From positions 620,001-684,000 of the forward strand of contig NZ_QGTL01000004.1 in NCBI RefSeq assembly GCF_003182135.1: a DNA stretch of 64,000 nt, written 5' to 3'. This document shows positions 27,341-35,765 of this stretch, piece by piece. A program made the position numbers and the translations under genes. The notes under the pieces were generated by a model. It had not been told where the DNA came from. It ran no database searches and saw only the letters and a program-made list of their open reading frames with translations. Numbering within the stretch: the first letter of the stretch is position 1; each line of letters opens with the position of its first letter. The DNA is from Nocardia neocaledoniensis. GTDB lineage: Bacteria; Actinomycetota; Actinomycetes; Mycobacteriales; Mycobacteriaceae.

Positions 27341-28876
27341 TCAGCCCCAGACGACGGTGTAATACGTCGCGGCCGCGGCGATCAGCGCGAAAAGCGAGGC
27401 GCAGGTGACGGTGATCGCCGTACCGCGGGTGGGAATCACGCCGTCGGAATCGGTGAGCCGCAACGGGACCCAGCGTGCGATCACGGCCAATCCCATGATC
27501 GCCAGCGGCACGAAATAGCGGCCCTGCACACCGTCGATGATGTAGAAATCGACGGGCGTGAACGACATGTACAGCGTCACATAGACCATCGCCACGCTCG
27601 CCAGCACCGTCAACGCCACGATCAGCGTGCGCTTGAACGTCGCGGTGGCGCTGTTCATCCGGTCGGCGATACCGAAACTCACCGCGAACGCGATCAGGCA
27701 CGCCAGCATCGAAATGGCGGGCACGTCCACATAGGCGAAACCGAGTTCGCCGAAGAACTGGTTGAACCAGCGGTGGTCGCGCAGCGCGATGCTCTCGCCG
27801 AAGGTGTGCACGAATTGCACGGGGTCGCTGAGGATTCCCTTCAGCTGATCGCCCGGGCGCACCTCGTACCACTGGTGCTGCGGCCGCATCAGGCCCATGC
27901 CCTCGCCGGTCGCCGAGGCGATCTTCGTCCAGGCCAGGAAAAGCGTGCCGCCCACCGCGGCGAAAACCCACGGAATCAGTTTCAGTTTTCCGCTGAAACC
28001 GAGCCGGTCGGCGGGCACGACGACCACGAGCATCGCCAGCAGCACATAGGTCGGCTTGCTCAGCGGCAGCGCGATCGTCGCGGCCAGCAGCGCGCCGGTC
28101 TCCACCGGGCGCAGCCGATCGCCGACGAACAGCGCCTTCAGCAGCAGCGCCGACACCATGATCGCCAGCGCGTTGGTGAGCGTGTCCGCGGTGACGGTGC
28201 CCGCCTGGAACAGTGCGATCGGCAGCACGGCCACGGTGAACACCAGCCACTGGCTGCGCCGCTCCCGCAGCGCGTACAGCCCGAAGCCGACCACGCCGAG
28301 GTAGGCCACCAGGCCGGCCAGCCTGGTCAGCAGGTACATCCCGCCGACATTCAGGCCCAGCGCCTCACCGAGCCGGATGCCGACGGCGGCGGGCACGTAC
28401 GGCACCGGCGAGTAGGCGGCGGTGTTGGTGAACCACATCGGTTTGGTGGCCGAGCTGATCTCGGCGGCGCCGAGCCGGTCGTAGGCGCCGGGGTCGGCGA
28501 CCATCGCGTCGGGCTCGTCGGGGTTGTCGTTGTAGTCGCGGAAGGCGTAGCCCATCAGCGCGTCCACACTGACCGGGATGTCGCCGCCGTAGGCCACGCC
28601 GCGGTCGTCGGCGATGCGCTGCGGGAACACCCCGCCGTGCGCCACCTGGTAGGCGCGGCCGAACTGGGTCAGCTCGTCGTGGCCCCAGAACGGCGGCGTG
28701 AGCACGGCGAACAGGGCGCCGAACACGGTGGCCAGCACCGCGAAGGCGACGGTGGCCGCGCCGAGCCTGCGGTTCAGCGCGCGCACCGGGGCGAGCACGC
28801 GATCCTTGGCACCAGGCGCGGGTGGAACGGTCTTGCTCGGCTCGACCACGGTGTCGGGCTCGGTCGAAGTCGTCAC
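27341..28876 (-). CDS. DUF2142-family polytopic membrane protein
   Basis: The 511-aa product has about eleven to twelve membrane segments and a large extracytoplasmic loop after the first (TPPFWGHDELTQFGRAYQVA, about 60-80). That loop resembles the acidic first loop of GT-C glycosyltransferases; the Asp in GHDE could be catalytic. DUF2142 proteins are often found in envelope-polysaccharide clusters. Translation is coupled to the GT2 gene upstream: its GTG start overlaps that stop by 4 nt (GTGA). The pair probably acts in one pathway, with a polyprenyl-phosphate sugar made by the GT2 enzyme used by this protein (inference). Confidence 0.88.
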   Translation of the reverse strand: MTTSTEPDTVVEPSKTVPPAPGAKDRVLAPVRALNRRLGAATVAFAVLATVFGALFAVLTPPFWGHDELTQFGRAYQVAHGGVFPQRIADDRGVAYGGDIPVSVDALMGYAFRDYNDNPDEPDAMVADPGAYDRLGAAEISSATKPMWFTNTAAYSPVPYVPAAVGIRLGEALGLNVGGMYLLTRLAGLVAYLGVVGFGLYALRERRSQWLVFTVAVLPIALFQAGTVTADTLTNALAIMVSALLLKALFVGDRLRPVETGALLAATIALPLSKPTYVLLAMLVVVVPADRLGFSGKLKLIPWVFAAVGGTLFLAWTKIASATGEGMGLMRPQHQWYEVRPGDQLKGILSDPVQFVHTFGESIALRDHRWFNQFFGELGFAYVDVPAISMLACLIAFAVSFGIADRMNSATATFKRTLIVALTVLASVAMVYVTLYMSFTPVDFYIIDGVQGRYFVPLAIMGLAVIARWVPLRLTDSDGVIPTRGTAITVTCASLFALIAAAATYYTVVWG

Positions 28877-29841
28877 CTACGGTCTCCGGCGGCGATGTCC
28901 TCGGTGACGCCGGCCGCCGAATAGCGCAGGTAGATCAGCCGCGCCGCCTCGTGGCGGGAGCGGCGGATGCCGTCGAGGATGAGTCCGGCGGTCCAGGCCA
29001 GGCTGCCGAGCAGCACCAGGGTGAACCCGAGGAACAGCGTCGGGAACCGCGCCACCTCGTGGGTGTTGTAGAAGTCGATCACGATCGGCACGGTCAGGAT
29101 GATCGCGATCAGCCAGGTGATCGTGCCGAACAGGCCGTAGAACGCGACCGGGCGCTCGTGCCGGGCCAGGCCGAGGATCAGGGCCAGGATCTTGGTGCCG
29201 TCGCGGTAGGTGCGCAGCTTGGACTCGCTGCCCGCCGGACGGTCGCGGAAGCCCACCTGCACGGCGGTCTGCGGCACCCGCAGATGCAGCGAATGGACGG
29301 TCAGCTCTGTCTCGATCTCGAATTCGCGCGAGACCGCGGGGAAGCTCTTCACGAACCGGCGCGAGAACACCCGGAAGCCGCTCAGCATGTCCTCGACGTT
29401 CTCGCCGAACACCTTGCCGACCACACCGTTGAGCACCTTGTTGCCGGTCTCGTGGCCGGAGCGGTAGGCGCTGGTGTCGCTGTCGTCCTGCTTGCGCACG
29501 CCGAGCACGTGGTCGTAGGGGCCCTCGAGCAGCGTCTTGATCATCAGCGGGGCGGCCGAGGCCTCGTAGGTGTCGTCGCCGTCGATCATCAGGTAGACGT
29601 CGGCCTCGATGTCGGCGAAGGCGCGGCGGACCACATTGCCCTTGCCCTTGGTGTTCTCGTAGCGCACGATCGCCCCGGCCTCGCGGGCGCGTTCGGCGGT
29701 GCGGTCGGTGCTCAGGTTGTCGTAGACGTAGACGACGATCCCCGGCACGGCGGCCTTCAGGTCGGCGACGACCTTGGCGACCGCGGCCTCTTCGTTGTGG
29801 CAGGGGACCACGGCGGCAATGCGAAGCTCGGTGGAGTCCAC
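28873..29841 (-). CDS. GT2 glycosyltransferase with C-terminal membrane helices
   Basis: This 322-aa protein resembles polyprenyl-phosphate glycosyltransferases. The GT-A domain covers residues 1-230 with AAVVPCHNEEAAVAKVVADL (start), the nucleotide-sugar motif MIDGDDTYEASAA (Asp-x-Asp near residue 89) and EFEIETELTVHSL. Two membrane helices follow (about 238-262 and 272-297, WLIAIILTVPIVIDFY; LFLGFTLVLLGSLAWTAGLI). The GTG at 29841 is preceded by GAGGA; the longer frame to 30495 runs through the divergent gtrA and is rejected. It is coupled to the DUF2142 gene downstream and divergent from a GtrA-family gene, a typical sugar-carrier set. Confidence 0.9.
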   Translation of the reverse strand: MDSTELRIAAVVPCHNEEAAVAKVVADLKAAVPGIVVYVYDNLSTDRTAERAREAGAIVRYENTKGKGNVVRRAFADIEADVYLMIDGDDTYEASAAPLMIKTLLEGPYDHVLGVRKQDDSDTSAYRSGHETGNKVLNGVVGKVFGENVEDMLSGFRVFSRRFVKSFPAVSREFEIETELTVHSLHLRVPQTAVQVGFRDRPAGSESKLRTYRDGTKILALILGLARHERPVAFYGLFGTITWLIAIILTVPIVIDFYNTHEVARFPTLFLGFTLVLLGSLAWTAGLILDGIRRSRHEAARLIYLRYSAAGVTEDIAAGDRR

Positions 29842-29967
29842 CCGGGTCAATCCTCGATGTAGGCAGCAGTGGGACACCGGGAGGGTACACAGCGCGCGTC
29901 GGATTCGCTCACCCGGTTCAGCGAGCTTAACGCGGGAGCGGAAAGGCCATCGGTGTACGGTCGGCCC

Positions 29968-30498
29968 GTGTCCCACCCCGAGTTGTCCGAGCCGGTCCCC
30001 GCGTCCTTGATGTCGAAGGTGGTGACCGCCTTGCGGCAGGGCGCCGCGTTCCTCGTCGTCGGCGCGATCGGGTTCCTCGTCGACGCGGGCACCTACAACC
30101 TGCTGGTGTTCTGGGGCGGCGGATTCTCCTTCTCCGAAGGTGTGCTCTATCACGCGCCGCTGCCCGCCAAGATCATCGCGATCGCGGTCGCGACGGTGGT
30201 CACCTACTTCGGGAACAAGTGGTGGACCTTCGCCCACAAGAAGACCGACAACCCGGGACGTGAATACCTTTTGTACGCGGTGTTCAACGTCGTCGCGATC
30301 GGCCTGCAACTGGGCTGCCTCGGCTTTTCCCGCTATGTGCTCGACCTGTCCAGCCCGCTCTCGGACAACATTTCCGGCACGTTGATCGGCCAGATCGTCG
30401 CCGTCGTGTTCCGCTATTGGGCCTACGACAAATTCGTCTTCACCGGCTCCTCCGCAACCGAGGAGCAACACGCGCGGGGTGCGGCGACACCTCACTGA
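29968..30498 (+). CDS. GtrA-family membrane protein, second copy
   Basis: The product is a 176-aa four-span protein (about residues 25-45, 60-85, 100-120, 130-155) with the GtrA signatures FLVVGAIGFLVDAGTYNLLV and VVTYFGNKWWTFAHKK. I choose GTG 29968 because a TACGGT hexamer ends 6 nt before it, fitting a leaderless transcript; ATG 30010 would remove 14 residues. It is divergent from a GT2 gene and precedes glfT2 by 109 nt. Proteins of this family are thought to help lipid-linked sugars cross the membrane. The C-terminus is a short hydrophilic tail. Confidence 0.88.
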   Translation: MSHPELSEPVPASLMSKVVTALRQGAAFLVVGAIGFLVDAGTYNLLVFWGGGFSFSEGVLYHAPLPAKIIAIAVATVVTYFGNKWWTFAHKKTDNPGREYLLYAVFNVVAIGLQLGCLGFSRYVLDLSSPLSDNISGTLIGQIVAVVFRYWAYDKFVFTGSSATEEQHARGAATPH

Positions 30499-30607
30499 CA
30501 GCGCGACGTGTCCGGGCGATTGATATTCTCACCCCCGCCCGCCGCGCCGCCTTCTTCACGTGACTGCTTGCGCCGGCGCAGTCGATACCGAGAATTTCGA
30601 GGACTTC

Positions 30608-32497
30608 ATGGAGCAGTCGGCTACCCAAGCCGTGACCGAATCGAACGACGCCGCGCCCGCCTCGCTGCGAGGTGAACACGCTGCGCCGGAACGATTGGTA
30701 CTGGCGAGGGGCATCTTCACGGGCCCGTCGGCCCGGGTGAGCGACGAGCTGTACGCCGTCGTCAAGGGCGGCGCCGCGGTGCGTGAGCGCCTGTCGCTGC
30801 ACCTGCCCAAGGGCGCCACCGCGCACACCAACACCTACTTCGGTCGCTTCGCCGCCAGCTACTGGCAGCGCTGGACCACCGTCACCGAGGTGACCGCCAC
30901 CGCGAACCTGCGGGTCGGCGCGAAGGCGAACGTGCGCCTGGTCGCCTCCGATATCGCGGGCCACCGCCGCATCATCGCCTCGCTCGTGGCCACCAGCAGC
31001 GGCTACGTGAGCCTGACCGCCCCGCTGGACCAGTACGTCGACGGCGGCGCGCTGTGGCTCGAGTTCGACGCGATCGGCGGCGACCTCGACATCGCCGAGC
31101 TCGCGTGGACCGCGCAGGCGCCGGAGAAGGTGCGCCCGGTCGCGATCGCGATCTGCACCTTCAACCGCGCCGAGGACTGCGCGCACACCGTCGCGGCGCT
31201 GGCCTCCGATCCGACCGTGCTCGGCGCGATCGACGCCGTCTACGTCGTCGACCAGGGCACCGACCTGGTCGAGAACCGGCCGCTGTTCCAGCAGGTTCGT
31301 CCCGACTTCGGCGACAAGCTGCGCTACATCCGCCAGCCCAACCTGGGCGGCGCGGGCGGCTTCACGCGTGGCCTGTACGAGGTGTCGGCGGCCAACGAGC
31401 ACGCCGACGTCATCCTGATGGACGACGACATCCTCTGCGAGCCCGAGACCGTGCTGCGGTTGCAGGCCTTCGCCAACCTGACCGTGGAGCCCACCCTGGT
31501 CGGCGCGCAGATGCTGTTCCTGCTCAACCCCGACTACCTCAACGTCGGCGCGGAGGAGGTGAAGCTGCACGAGCTCAAGCACGGCCAGAAGGTGCCCAAG
31601 GCGCTGCGCAACACCTCCATGCTCAAGAAGAACCAGGAGCGCCGCGTCGACGCCGGTTACAACGCCTGGTGGACCTGCCTGATCCCGGCCGAGGTGGTCG
31701 CCAAGATCGGCCTGCCGGTGCCGATCTTCTTCCAGTGGGACGACGTCGAGTACGGCATCCGCGCGCGTGAGCACGGGTTCGTCACCGTCACGCTGCCCAA
31801 CGCGGCCGTCTGGCACGCCGACTTCTACTGGAAGGACTACGACGACTGGGCGCGCTACTTCTCCACCCGTAATTCGCTCATCGTCGGCGCCCTGCACACC
31901 GATCTCGACGGCAAGGCGATCACCAGGGACTTCTTCCGCTACATCGCCGAGCACCTCGTCGGCATGCAGTACGGCCTGGTGCACACCACCCTGCAGGGCA
32001 TCGAGGACTTCATGAAGGGCCCGAAGGTGCTGCGCGACGGCGGTATCGACGCCCTCGCCGCCGCCCGCGGCACCCGCGGCGACTACCCGGAGACCATCAA
32101 GCATCCCGCCGCGACCCCGCCGGTGAACTCCGCCGACATCCAGGTCCGCCGGGCCAGTGGTGAGCCGAGCCGCATCACCCTGGTGCTGATCAAGCGCGCG
32201 ATCACGCAGTGGACCGGGCGCACCCAGCACGGGCTGATCGGCGTCACCCGCGAGGACGCGCACTGGTGGCACGTCGGCCTGTTCGACCACGTGGTCGTCA
32301 CCGACGCCTCGCAGTCGGGTGTGCGCGTGCGCCGCCGCGACAAGGCGCGCGCCCGCGCCCTGCTCATCCGCACCTACCGCACGCTGCGCAAGCTCCGCAA
32401 GGAACTGCCCGCGCTGCAGGCCGAGTACCGCGCCGCCGTCCCGGAGCTCACCAGCCGGGAGAACTGGGCCAGGTTGTACGGCATCGACGCCAACTGA
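30608..32497 (+). CDS. glfT2: Galactofuranosyltransferase GlfT2
   Basis: GlfT2 polymerises the galactan backbone of arabinogalactan with alternating beta-1,5 and beta-1,6 galactofuranose from UDP-Galf. The 629-aa protein has an N-terminal beta-sandwich (about 40-165) and a GT-A domain with AIAICTFNRAEDC, QPNLGGAGGFTRGLYE, the metal-binding Asp272-Asp273-Asp274 (ILMDDDI), WWTCLIP (Trp354-Trp355), the catalytic Asp378-Asp379 (FQWDDVEYGIRAREHG) and His403 (VWHADFYWKD). A helical C-terminal domain follows. ATG 30608 has GAGGA upstream; the in-frame GTG at 30560 is less likely. It is not followed by the ubiA/aftB genes that accompany it in Mycobacterium. Confidence 0.96.
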   Translation: MEQSATQAVTESNDAAPASLRGEHAAPERLVLARGIFTGPSARVSDELYAVVKGGAAVRERLSLHLPKGATAHTNTYFGRFAASYWQRWTTVTEVTATANLRVGAKANVRLVASDIAGHRRIIASLVATSSGYVSLTAPLDQYVDGGALWLEFDAIGGDLDIAELAWTAQAPEKVRPVAIAICTFNRAEDCAHTVAALASDPTVLGAIDAVYVVDQGTDLVENRPLFQQVRPDFGDKLRYIRQPNLGGAGGFTRGLYEVSAANEHADVILMDDDILCEPETVLRLQAFANLTVEPTLVGAQMLFLLNPDYLNVGAEEVKLHELKHGQKVPKALRNTSMLKKNQERRVDAGYNAWWTCLIPAEVVAKIGLPVPIFFQWDDVEYGIRAREHGFVTVTLPNAAVWHADFYWKDYDDWARYFSTRNSLIVGALHTDLDGKAITRDFFRYIAEHLVGMQYGLVHTTLQGIEDFMKGPKVLRDGGIDALAAARGTRGDYPETIKHPAATPPVNSADIQVRRASGEPSRITLVLIKRAITQWTGRTQHGLIGVTREDAHWWHVGLFDHVVVTDASQSGVRVRRRDKARARALLIRTYRTLRKLRKELPALQAEYRAAVPELTSRENWARLYGIDAN

Positions 32498-32509
32498 GTC
32501 CGAGACCGT

Positions 32510-32541
32510 ACGCCGCGCCGGAATGCGTTCCGGCGCGGCGT
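32510..32541. terminator. Perfect 14-bp terminator after glfT2
   Basis: Arms 32510-32523 and 32528-32541 pair perfectly around a TGCG loop, followed by TTT. The opposing gene ends at 32552, so it likely acts in both directions. Confidence 0.9.
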
Positions 32542-32551
32542 TTTCGTCGGG

Positions 32552-34210
32552 TCAACCGACCAGGACCAGGACGAACATCAACAGGAAGAGCAGGGCGAGC
32601 GCCGCGAACGGCAGCACCATGAAGAGCATGCCCGGCGTCTTCTGCGGCTCCGCCCCGATCGCGCCCTTCAGGAAGATGACCGCGGGCGGCTTGTAGTAGA
32701 TCTTGCTCCCCGGCCCTTGCCCGACCGGAACCTGCATCTCCGCGGGCCCCATCTCCGAAAGCCACGGCGTCACCACGCGCACGTGATACTGCCCAGGCCC
32801 GACCGGCACATGGGTCTGCCCCCACTGCGCATGCGGAACCGGCTGACCGTTGACGAAGATCTTCGGCTTGACCAGCGACAGCATGAACGAGATCCACGGA
32901 TACGACGAATCCACCGTGATCCCAGGCGGATTCACCTCCTGCTGTCCCGTGGCCGGCTGACTCACCTGCGGCCCACCGCGCGCCGCGGCGAACCCGTCGA
33001 ACGACCGCGTCCCCACCTCGGGCGGACGCGGCGGAAACCCCGGCGCACTCCGCAGCGGCTGCCCGTACCCCGGCGGCGGCGTAGGCGCCTGCCCGACCAG
33101 CGGATTACCCGGCGGCCCGAACCCGCCCCCATGCGGCGGCAGATTCAGCCCAGCCTGCCCGATCCCGGGCGACGACAGCTGCGCCGCTTCCGCTTGCGAC
33201 CTTGAATGCGGTTGCGCGAGACCGACACCCGGAGAAGACGGGGACGCATGGGCCGCACCGGCCGCTCCTGGCTGCGCGATCCCCATACCCGGGCTGCTCA
33301 TGGCGGAAGAACCCCCGCCGGGTCCCGACGGCGCTTGCCCGAAGCTGGGAACCGGCGCGCCTGGTGTCGGTGGCGCTTGGCCGAAGCTGGGTGCCGGCCC
33401 GCCCGGCGTCGGCCCGAACCCGGGAATCGGCCCACCCGACAACGCCCCTTGACCGAATCCGGCTGGATGACTTCCGTGCCTCGCCGGCGCATGCCCGAAG
33501 CCGGGCGCTGGAAAGCCAGGCGCCGCGGGCGGCTGGCCGAATCCGGGGATCGGTCCGCCCGTCCCAGTCGGCGCCGGTTGACCTGGGACGGCCGGAGAGT
33601 AGCCGAATCCCGAAGGGGGAGAGCTTGCTTCGGGTGGCGGCCCGAAACCAGGAGGCGGGGTGCCTGGAGCGGGCGGCATGCCGAAACCCGGAGGCGGGGT
33701 GCCCGGCGTGGGCGGCGGTGCGAATCCGAGTGCGGGCGCTCCTGGTTCCGGGGGTCGGCCGAAGCCTGCTGCCGGACTCCCCGGCGCTACGGGCGGCTGT
33801 CCGACGGTCGGTGCGGCTGCTTCCGCGTGGTCGCGTGCCGGGTCGCTCGGCGGTGTACCGAAGTTGGTGGCTGCCGGTGGCGCGTCGCCGAACCGCAGTG
33901 TGGCGTTGGTCTGCGGTTGGTCGAGGTTCGGTGGTGGTGTCGTGGCTGTGACGTCGAGGCCGGGGTTGCTCGATGGCGCCGACGGCTGTCCGAACTCGGG
34001 GGTGAAAGGTTGGTCGAGGCGTGGGGGCGGGCTCGGGACCGCGGGCGTGCCGGCGAGGCCGGGTGGGGGTGTGCCCAGCGAGCCGCGGGTGGGGAGGCTG
34101 GGAGATGAGGGGGCGCCAGGGCCGGAAGGTGTTGGTGTACTTCCTGATTCGCCGGGAGCGGGGACTGCGGGCTGGGGCGGTGGCGGGGGAAAGTCGCCGG
34201 GGTTACTCAT
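32552..34210 (-). CDS. Pro/Gly-rich repeat protein with C-terminal membrane anchor
   Basis: ATG 34210 follows a GGAGG site and gives 552 aa. Residues 1-135 are Pro-rich and disordered. Residues about 138-297 are imperfect repeats built on GFG-x-PP-x-PG-x-P (for example PPPGFGMPPAPGTPPPGFGP). Residues 300-420 are Gly/Ser/Pro-rich. A compact folded domain follows (about 425-525; KPKIFVNGQPVPHAQWGQTH, VPVGPGQYHVRVVTPWL), and the last 25 residues are one membrane helix. It is therefore a tail-anchored protein with a long flexible cytoplasmic arm. The function is unknown; similar low-complexity arms act as scaffolds. Confidence 0.85.
   Translation of the reverse strand: MSNPGDFPPPPPQPAVPAPGESGSTPTPSGPGAPSSPSLPTRGSLGTPPPGLAGTPAVPSPPPRLDQPFTPEFGQPSAPSSNPGLDVTATTPPPNLDQPQTNATLRFGDAPPAATNFGTPPSDPARDHAEAAAPTVGQPPVAPGSPAAGFGRPPEPGAPALGFAPPPTPGTPPPGFGMPPAPGTPPPGFGPPPEASSPPSGFGYSPAVPGQPAPTGTGGPIPGFGQPPAAPGFPAPGFGHAPARHGSHPAGFGQGALSGGPIPGFGPTPGGPAPSFGQAPPTPGAPVPSFGQAPSGPGGGSSAMSSPGMGIAQPGAAGAAHASPSSPGVGLAQPHSRSQAEAAQLSSPGIGQAGLNLPPHGGGFGPPGNPLVGQAPTPPPGYGQPLRSAPGFPPRPPEVGTRSFDGFAAARGGPQVSQPATGQQEVNPPGITVDSSYPWISFMLSLVKPKIFVNGQPVPHAQWGQTHVPVGPGQYHVRVVTPWLSEMGPAEMQVPVGQGPGSKIYYKPPAVIFLKGAIGAEPQKTPGMLFMVLPFAALALLFLLMFVLVLVG
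33320..33799 (-). repeat. Imperfect tandem repeats encoding GFG-x-PP-x-PG units
   Basis: About ten units of 12-18 codons recur in frame inside the Pro/Gly-rich gene, seen as repeated cccggcttcgg-type stretches on the coding strand. Unit length varies. Such arrays are prone to copy-number change. Confidence 0.7.
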
Positions 34211-34449
34211 CAAGCCTCCGGATAGCGAACCGTGCGCCCGAACCCTACCGCGCGATCGGCCTCGCCTCCCGCCGAGTTCGGCTCCGCCCGAAATACCCGG
34301 ATCACCCCACCCCGAAACAAGATCACCGGCCCGGCGTCGACGCACGAGCAGTCGAGGGCCGGGCCCGCGATACCCCGGCGGCCGAGACCGTCAGCTGGTA
34401 GTAGCGGATTGCTCCCTCCTGGTCGGGGTGGCGAGTGATCGACGGCCGA

Positions 34450-34490
34450 CTGCCGCGCGGGGGTGCGGTTCGCGCGCCCCCGCGCGGCAG
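34450..34490 (-). terminator. Hairpin terminator after rsgA
   Basis: A 14-bp perfect stem (34450-34463 with 34477-34490) with a partly paired 13-nt loop lies 15 nt past the rsgA stop. The remaining stretch 34211-34449 holds no convincing gene and contains the promoter of the Pro/Gly-rich gene. Confidence 0.8.
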
Positions 34491-34504
34491 CCGAGGCTGA
34501 AACC

Positions 34505-35539
34505 TCAGCGCCGACCGCGTTCGCGGTTCAGGCGGCGCTGCTGTTTGGTGATGGATCGCCAGGCCTGGGCGCGTTCGGCGGCCAGGCGCTTGTCGGTGCG
34601 GGCGGCCATCCACTCGTTCTCCTTGGCCAGCTTGCGGTAGCTCGCGAGCCGGCGTTCGGGGAGGGTGCCGTCGGTCAGCGCGGCCAGGACCGCGCAACCA
34701 GGTTCGGTCTGATGCACGCAGTCGGCGAAGCGGCACTCGGCGGCCAGTGACTCGATGTCGCTGAACGTCTTGCCGATGCCGTCGGCCGCGTCGTAGAGAC
34801 CGATCCCGCGCAGGCCGGGGGTGTCGATGAGGGTGCCGCCGCCGGGGAGCGGCCGCAGCTCTCGGTGCACCGTCGTGTGCCTGCCTTTGCCGTCCACCGC
34901 GCGCACCGCGTTGGTGGCGAACACCTCCGCGCCGAGCAGCGCGTTGGCCAGGGTCGACTTGCCCGCGCCGGATGGCCCGATCAACGCGACCGTTCCGGAG
35001 AGCATCGCCGTGAGCACGTCGAGCCCGATCTCGGCCGAGGCGCTCACCGCGAGCACGCTCGCCCCCGGCGCGACAGCGCGCACGGCATCCAGCGGAAGAT
35101 CCACCGCGGCATCGGCTTTGGTGAGCACGACGATCGGCTGCGCGTTGCTCTCCCAGGCCAGGGCGAGCATCCGCTCGATCCGCCCCAGGTCGACGTCACC
35201 GTCGGCGGCGGTACAGATCAGCACGGTATCCACATTGGTGGCCAGCACCTGGGCGACCGAACGCCCCGACACCGATGAGCGCATGATCGCCGAGCGCCGC
35301 GGCAACAGCTGCCGCACCATGCCGTCGGCATCGATGCCGACCCAGTCGCCGGTGCACAGCCCGGTGATCTCCCGTGGACAACCGGCGCGGGCCGGTCCGG
35401 TGGGAGTCACCACATCGCATTCGCTGCGATCCATCCGGACGATGCGGGCCGGAGTCAGACCATCGGCGAGCACGGAGAGATATTCAGAAGCTACGGCTTC
35501 GGTCCAGCCGTAAGGGACGAGACGGTCGTAGTCGACCAT
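34505..35539 (-). CDS. rsgA: Ribosome small subunit-dependent GTPase RsgA
   Basis: RsgA is a circularly permuted GTPase that checks maturation of the 30S ribosomal subunit. The 344-aa protein shows an N-terminal OB fold (about 35-90), the G4-like motif VVLTKADA before the P-loop GPSGAGKSTLANAL (about 193-206), the G3 motif DTPGLRGIG, and a C-terminal zinc-binding segment (CRFADCVHQTEPGCAV). The order G4-G1-G3 is diagnostic. ATG 35539 is preceded by AAGGA. A 30-codon ORF with an unusually strong ribosome site lies 39 nt upstream in the same direction and may affect its expression. Confidence 0.94.
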   Translation of the reverse strand: MVDYDRLVPYGWTEAVASEYLSVLADGLTPARIVRMDRSECDVVTPTGPARAGCPREITGLCTGDWVGIDADGMVRQLLPRRSAIMRSSVSGRSVAQVLATNVDTVLICTAADGDVDLGRIERMLALAWESNAQPIVVLTKADAAVDLPLDAVRAVAPGASVLAVSASAEIGLDVLTAMLSGTVALIGPSGAGKSTLANALLGAEVFATNAVRAVDGKGRHTTVHRELRPLPGGGTLIDTPGLRGIGLYDAADGIGKTFSDIESLAAECRFADCVHQTEPGCAVLAALTDGTLPERRLASYRKLAKENEWMAARTDKRLAAERAQAWRSITKQQRRLNRERGRR

Positions 35540-35578
35540 GGGTGAGATCCTTCGTCGGGCGCCGAACCCGACCAGGGC

Positions 35579-35671
35579 TCAGCGAGGAGAGGTGATGTCC
35601 GGAACAGCCAGGGCGGCCGCGTACTCGCGGGCCCCGGGCACAGCAATCCGCATCTGTGTACTCACGGACAT
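35579..35671 (-). CDS. 30-aa leader-like ORF upstream of rsgA
   Basis: The ORF begins MSVSTQMRIAVPGAREYAAA and ends at TGA 35579, 39 nt before the rsgA ATG. Its ATG follows GGAGAGGAGGTGG, the strongest ribosome site in this part of the window. It has no membrane segment and no run of one amino acid that would mark a classic attenuator. The stretch is flanked by an approximate inverted repeat (GGAGAGG..ATGTCCG on each strand), so the opposite strand also offers a weaker 41-codon frame. It is either a small protein or a regulatory upstream ORF. Confidence 0.45.
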   Translation of the reverse strand: MSVSTQMRIAVPGAREYAAALAVPDITSPR

Positions 35672-35765
35672 CCACCTCCTCTCCAACGTCACCCCGAACT
35701 CTGCCCCACTTCCCTGAGCCGGGCAACCGATTTTCCGCACGACCGCGCACGGCGCGCGACGGACG

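Noticed and set aside
28873..30495. 540-aa version of the GT2 glycosyltransferase
   Set aside because: The first 218 residues would be antisense to gtrA-2 and lack any domain; GTG 29841 has a ribosome site.
34323..34736. 137-aa minus-strand frame after rsgA
   Set aside because: It overlaps rsgA in another frame, and the part in the gap shows no start signal or recognisable domain; the gap holds a terminator instead.
35595..35720. 41-codon plus-strand frame opposite the rsgA leader ORF
   Set aside because: It has a weaker ribosome site and leads into nothing; it exists because of the inverted repeat. The minus-strand ORF is the better candidate.
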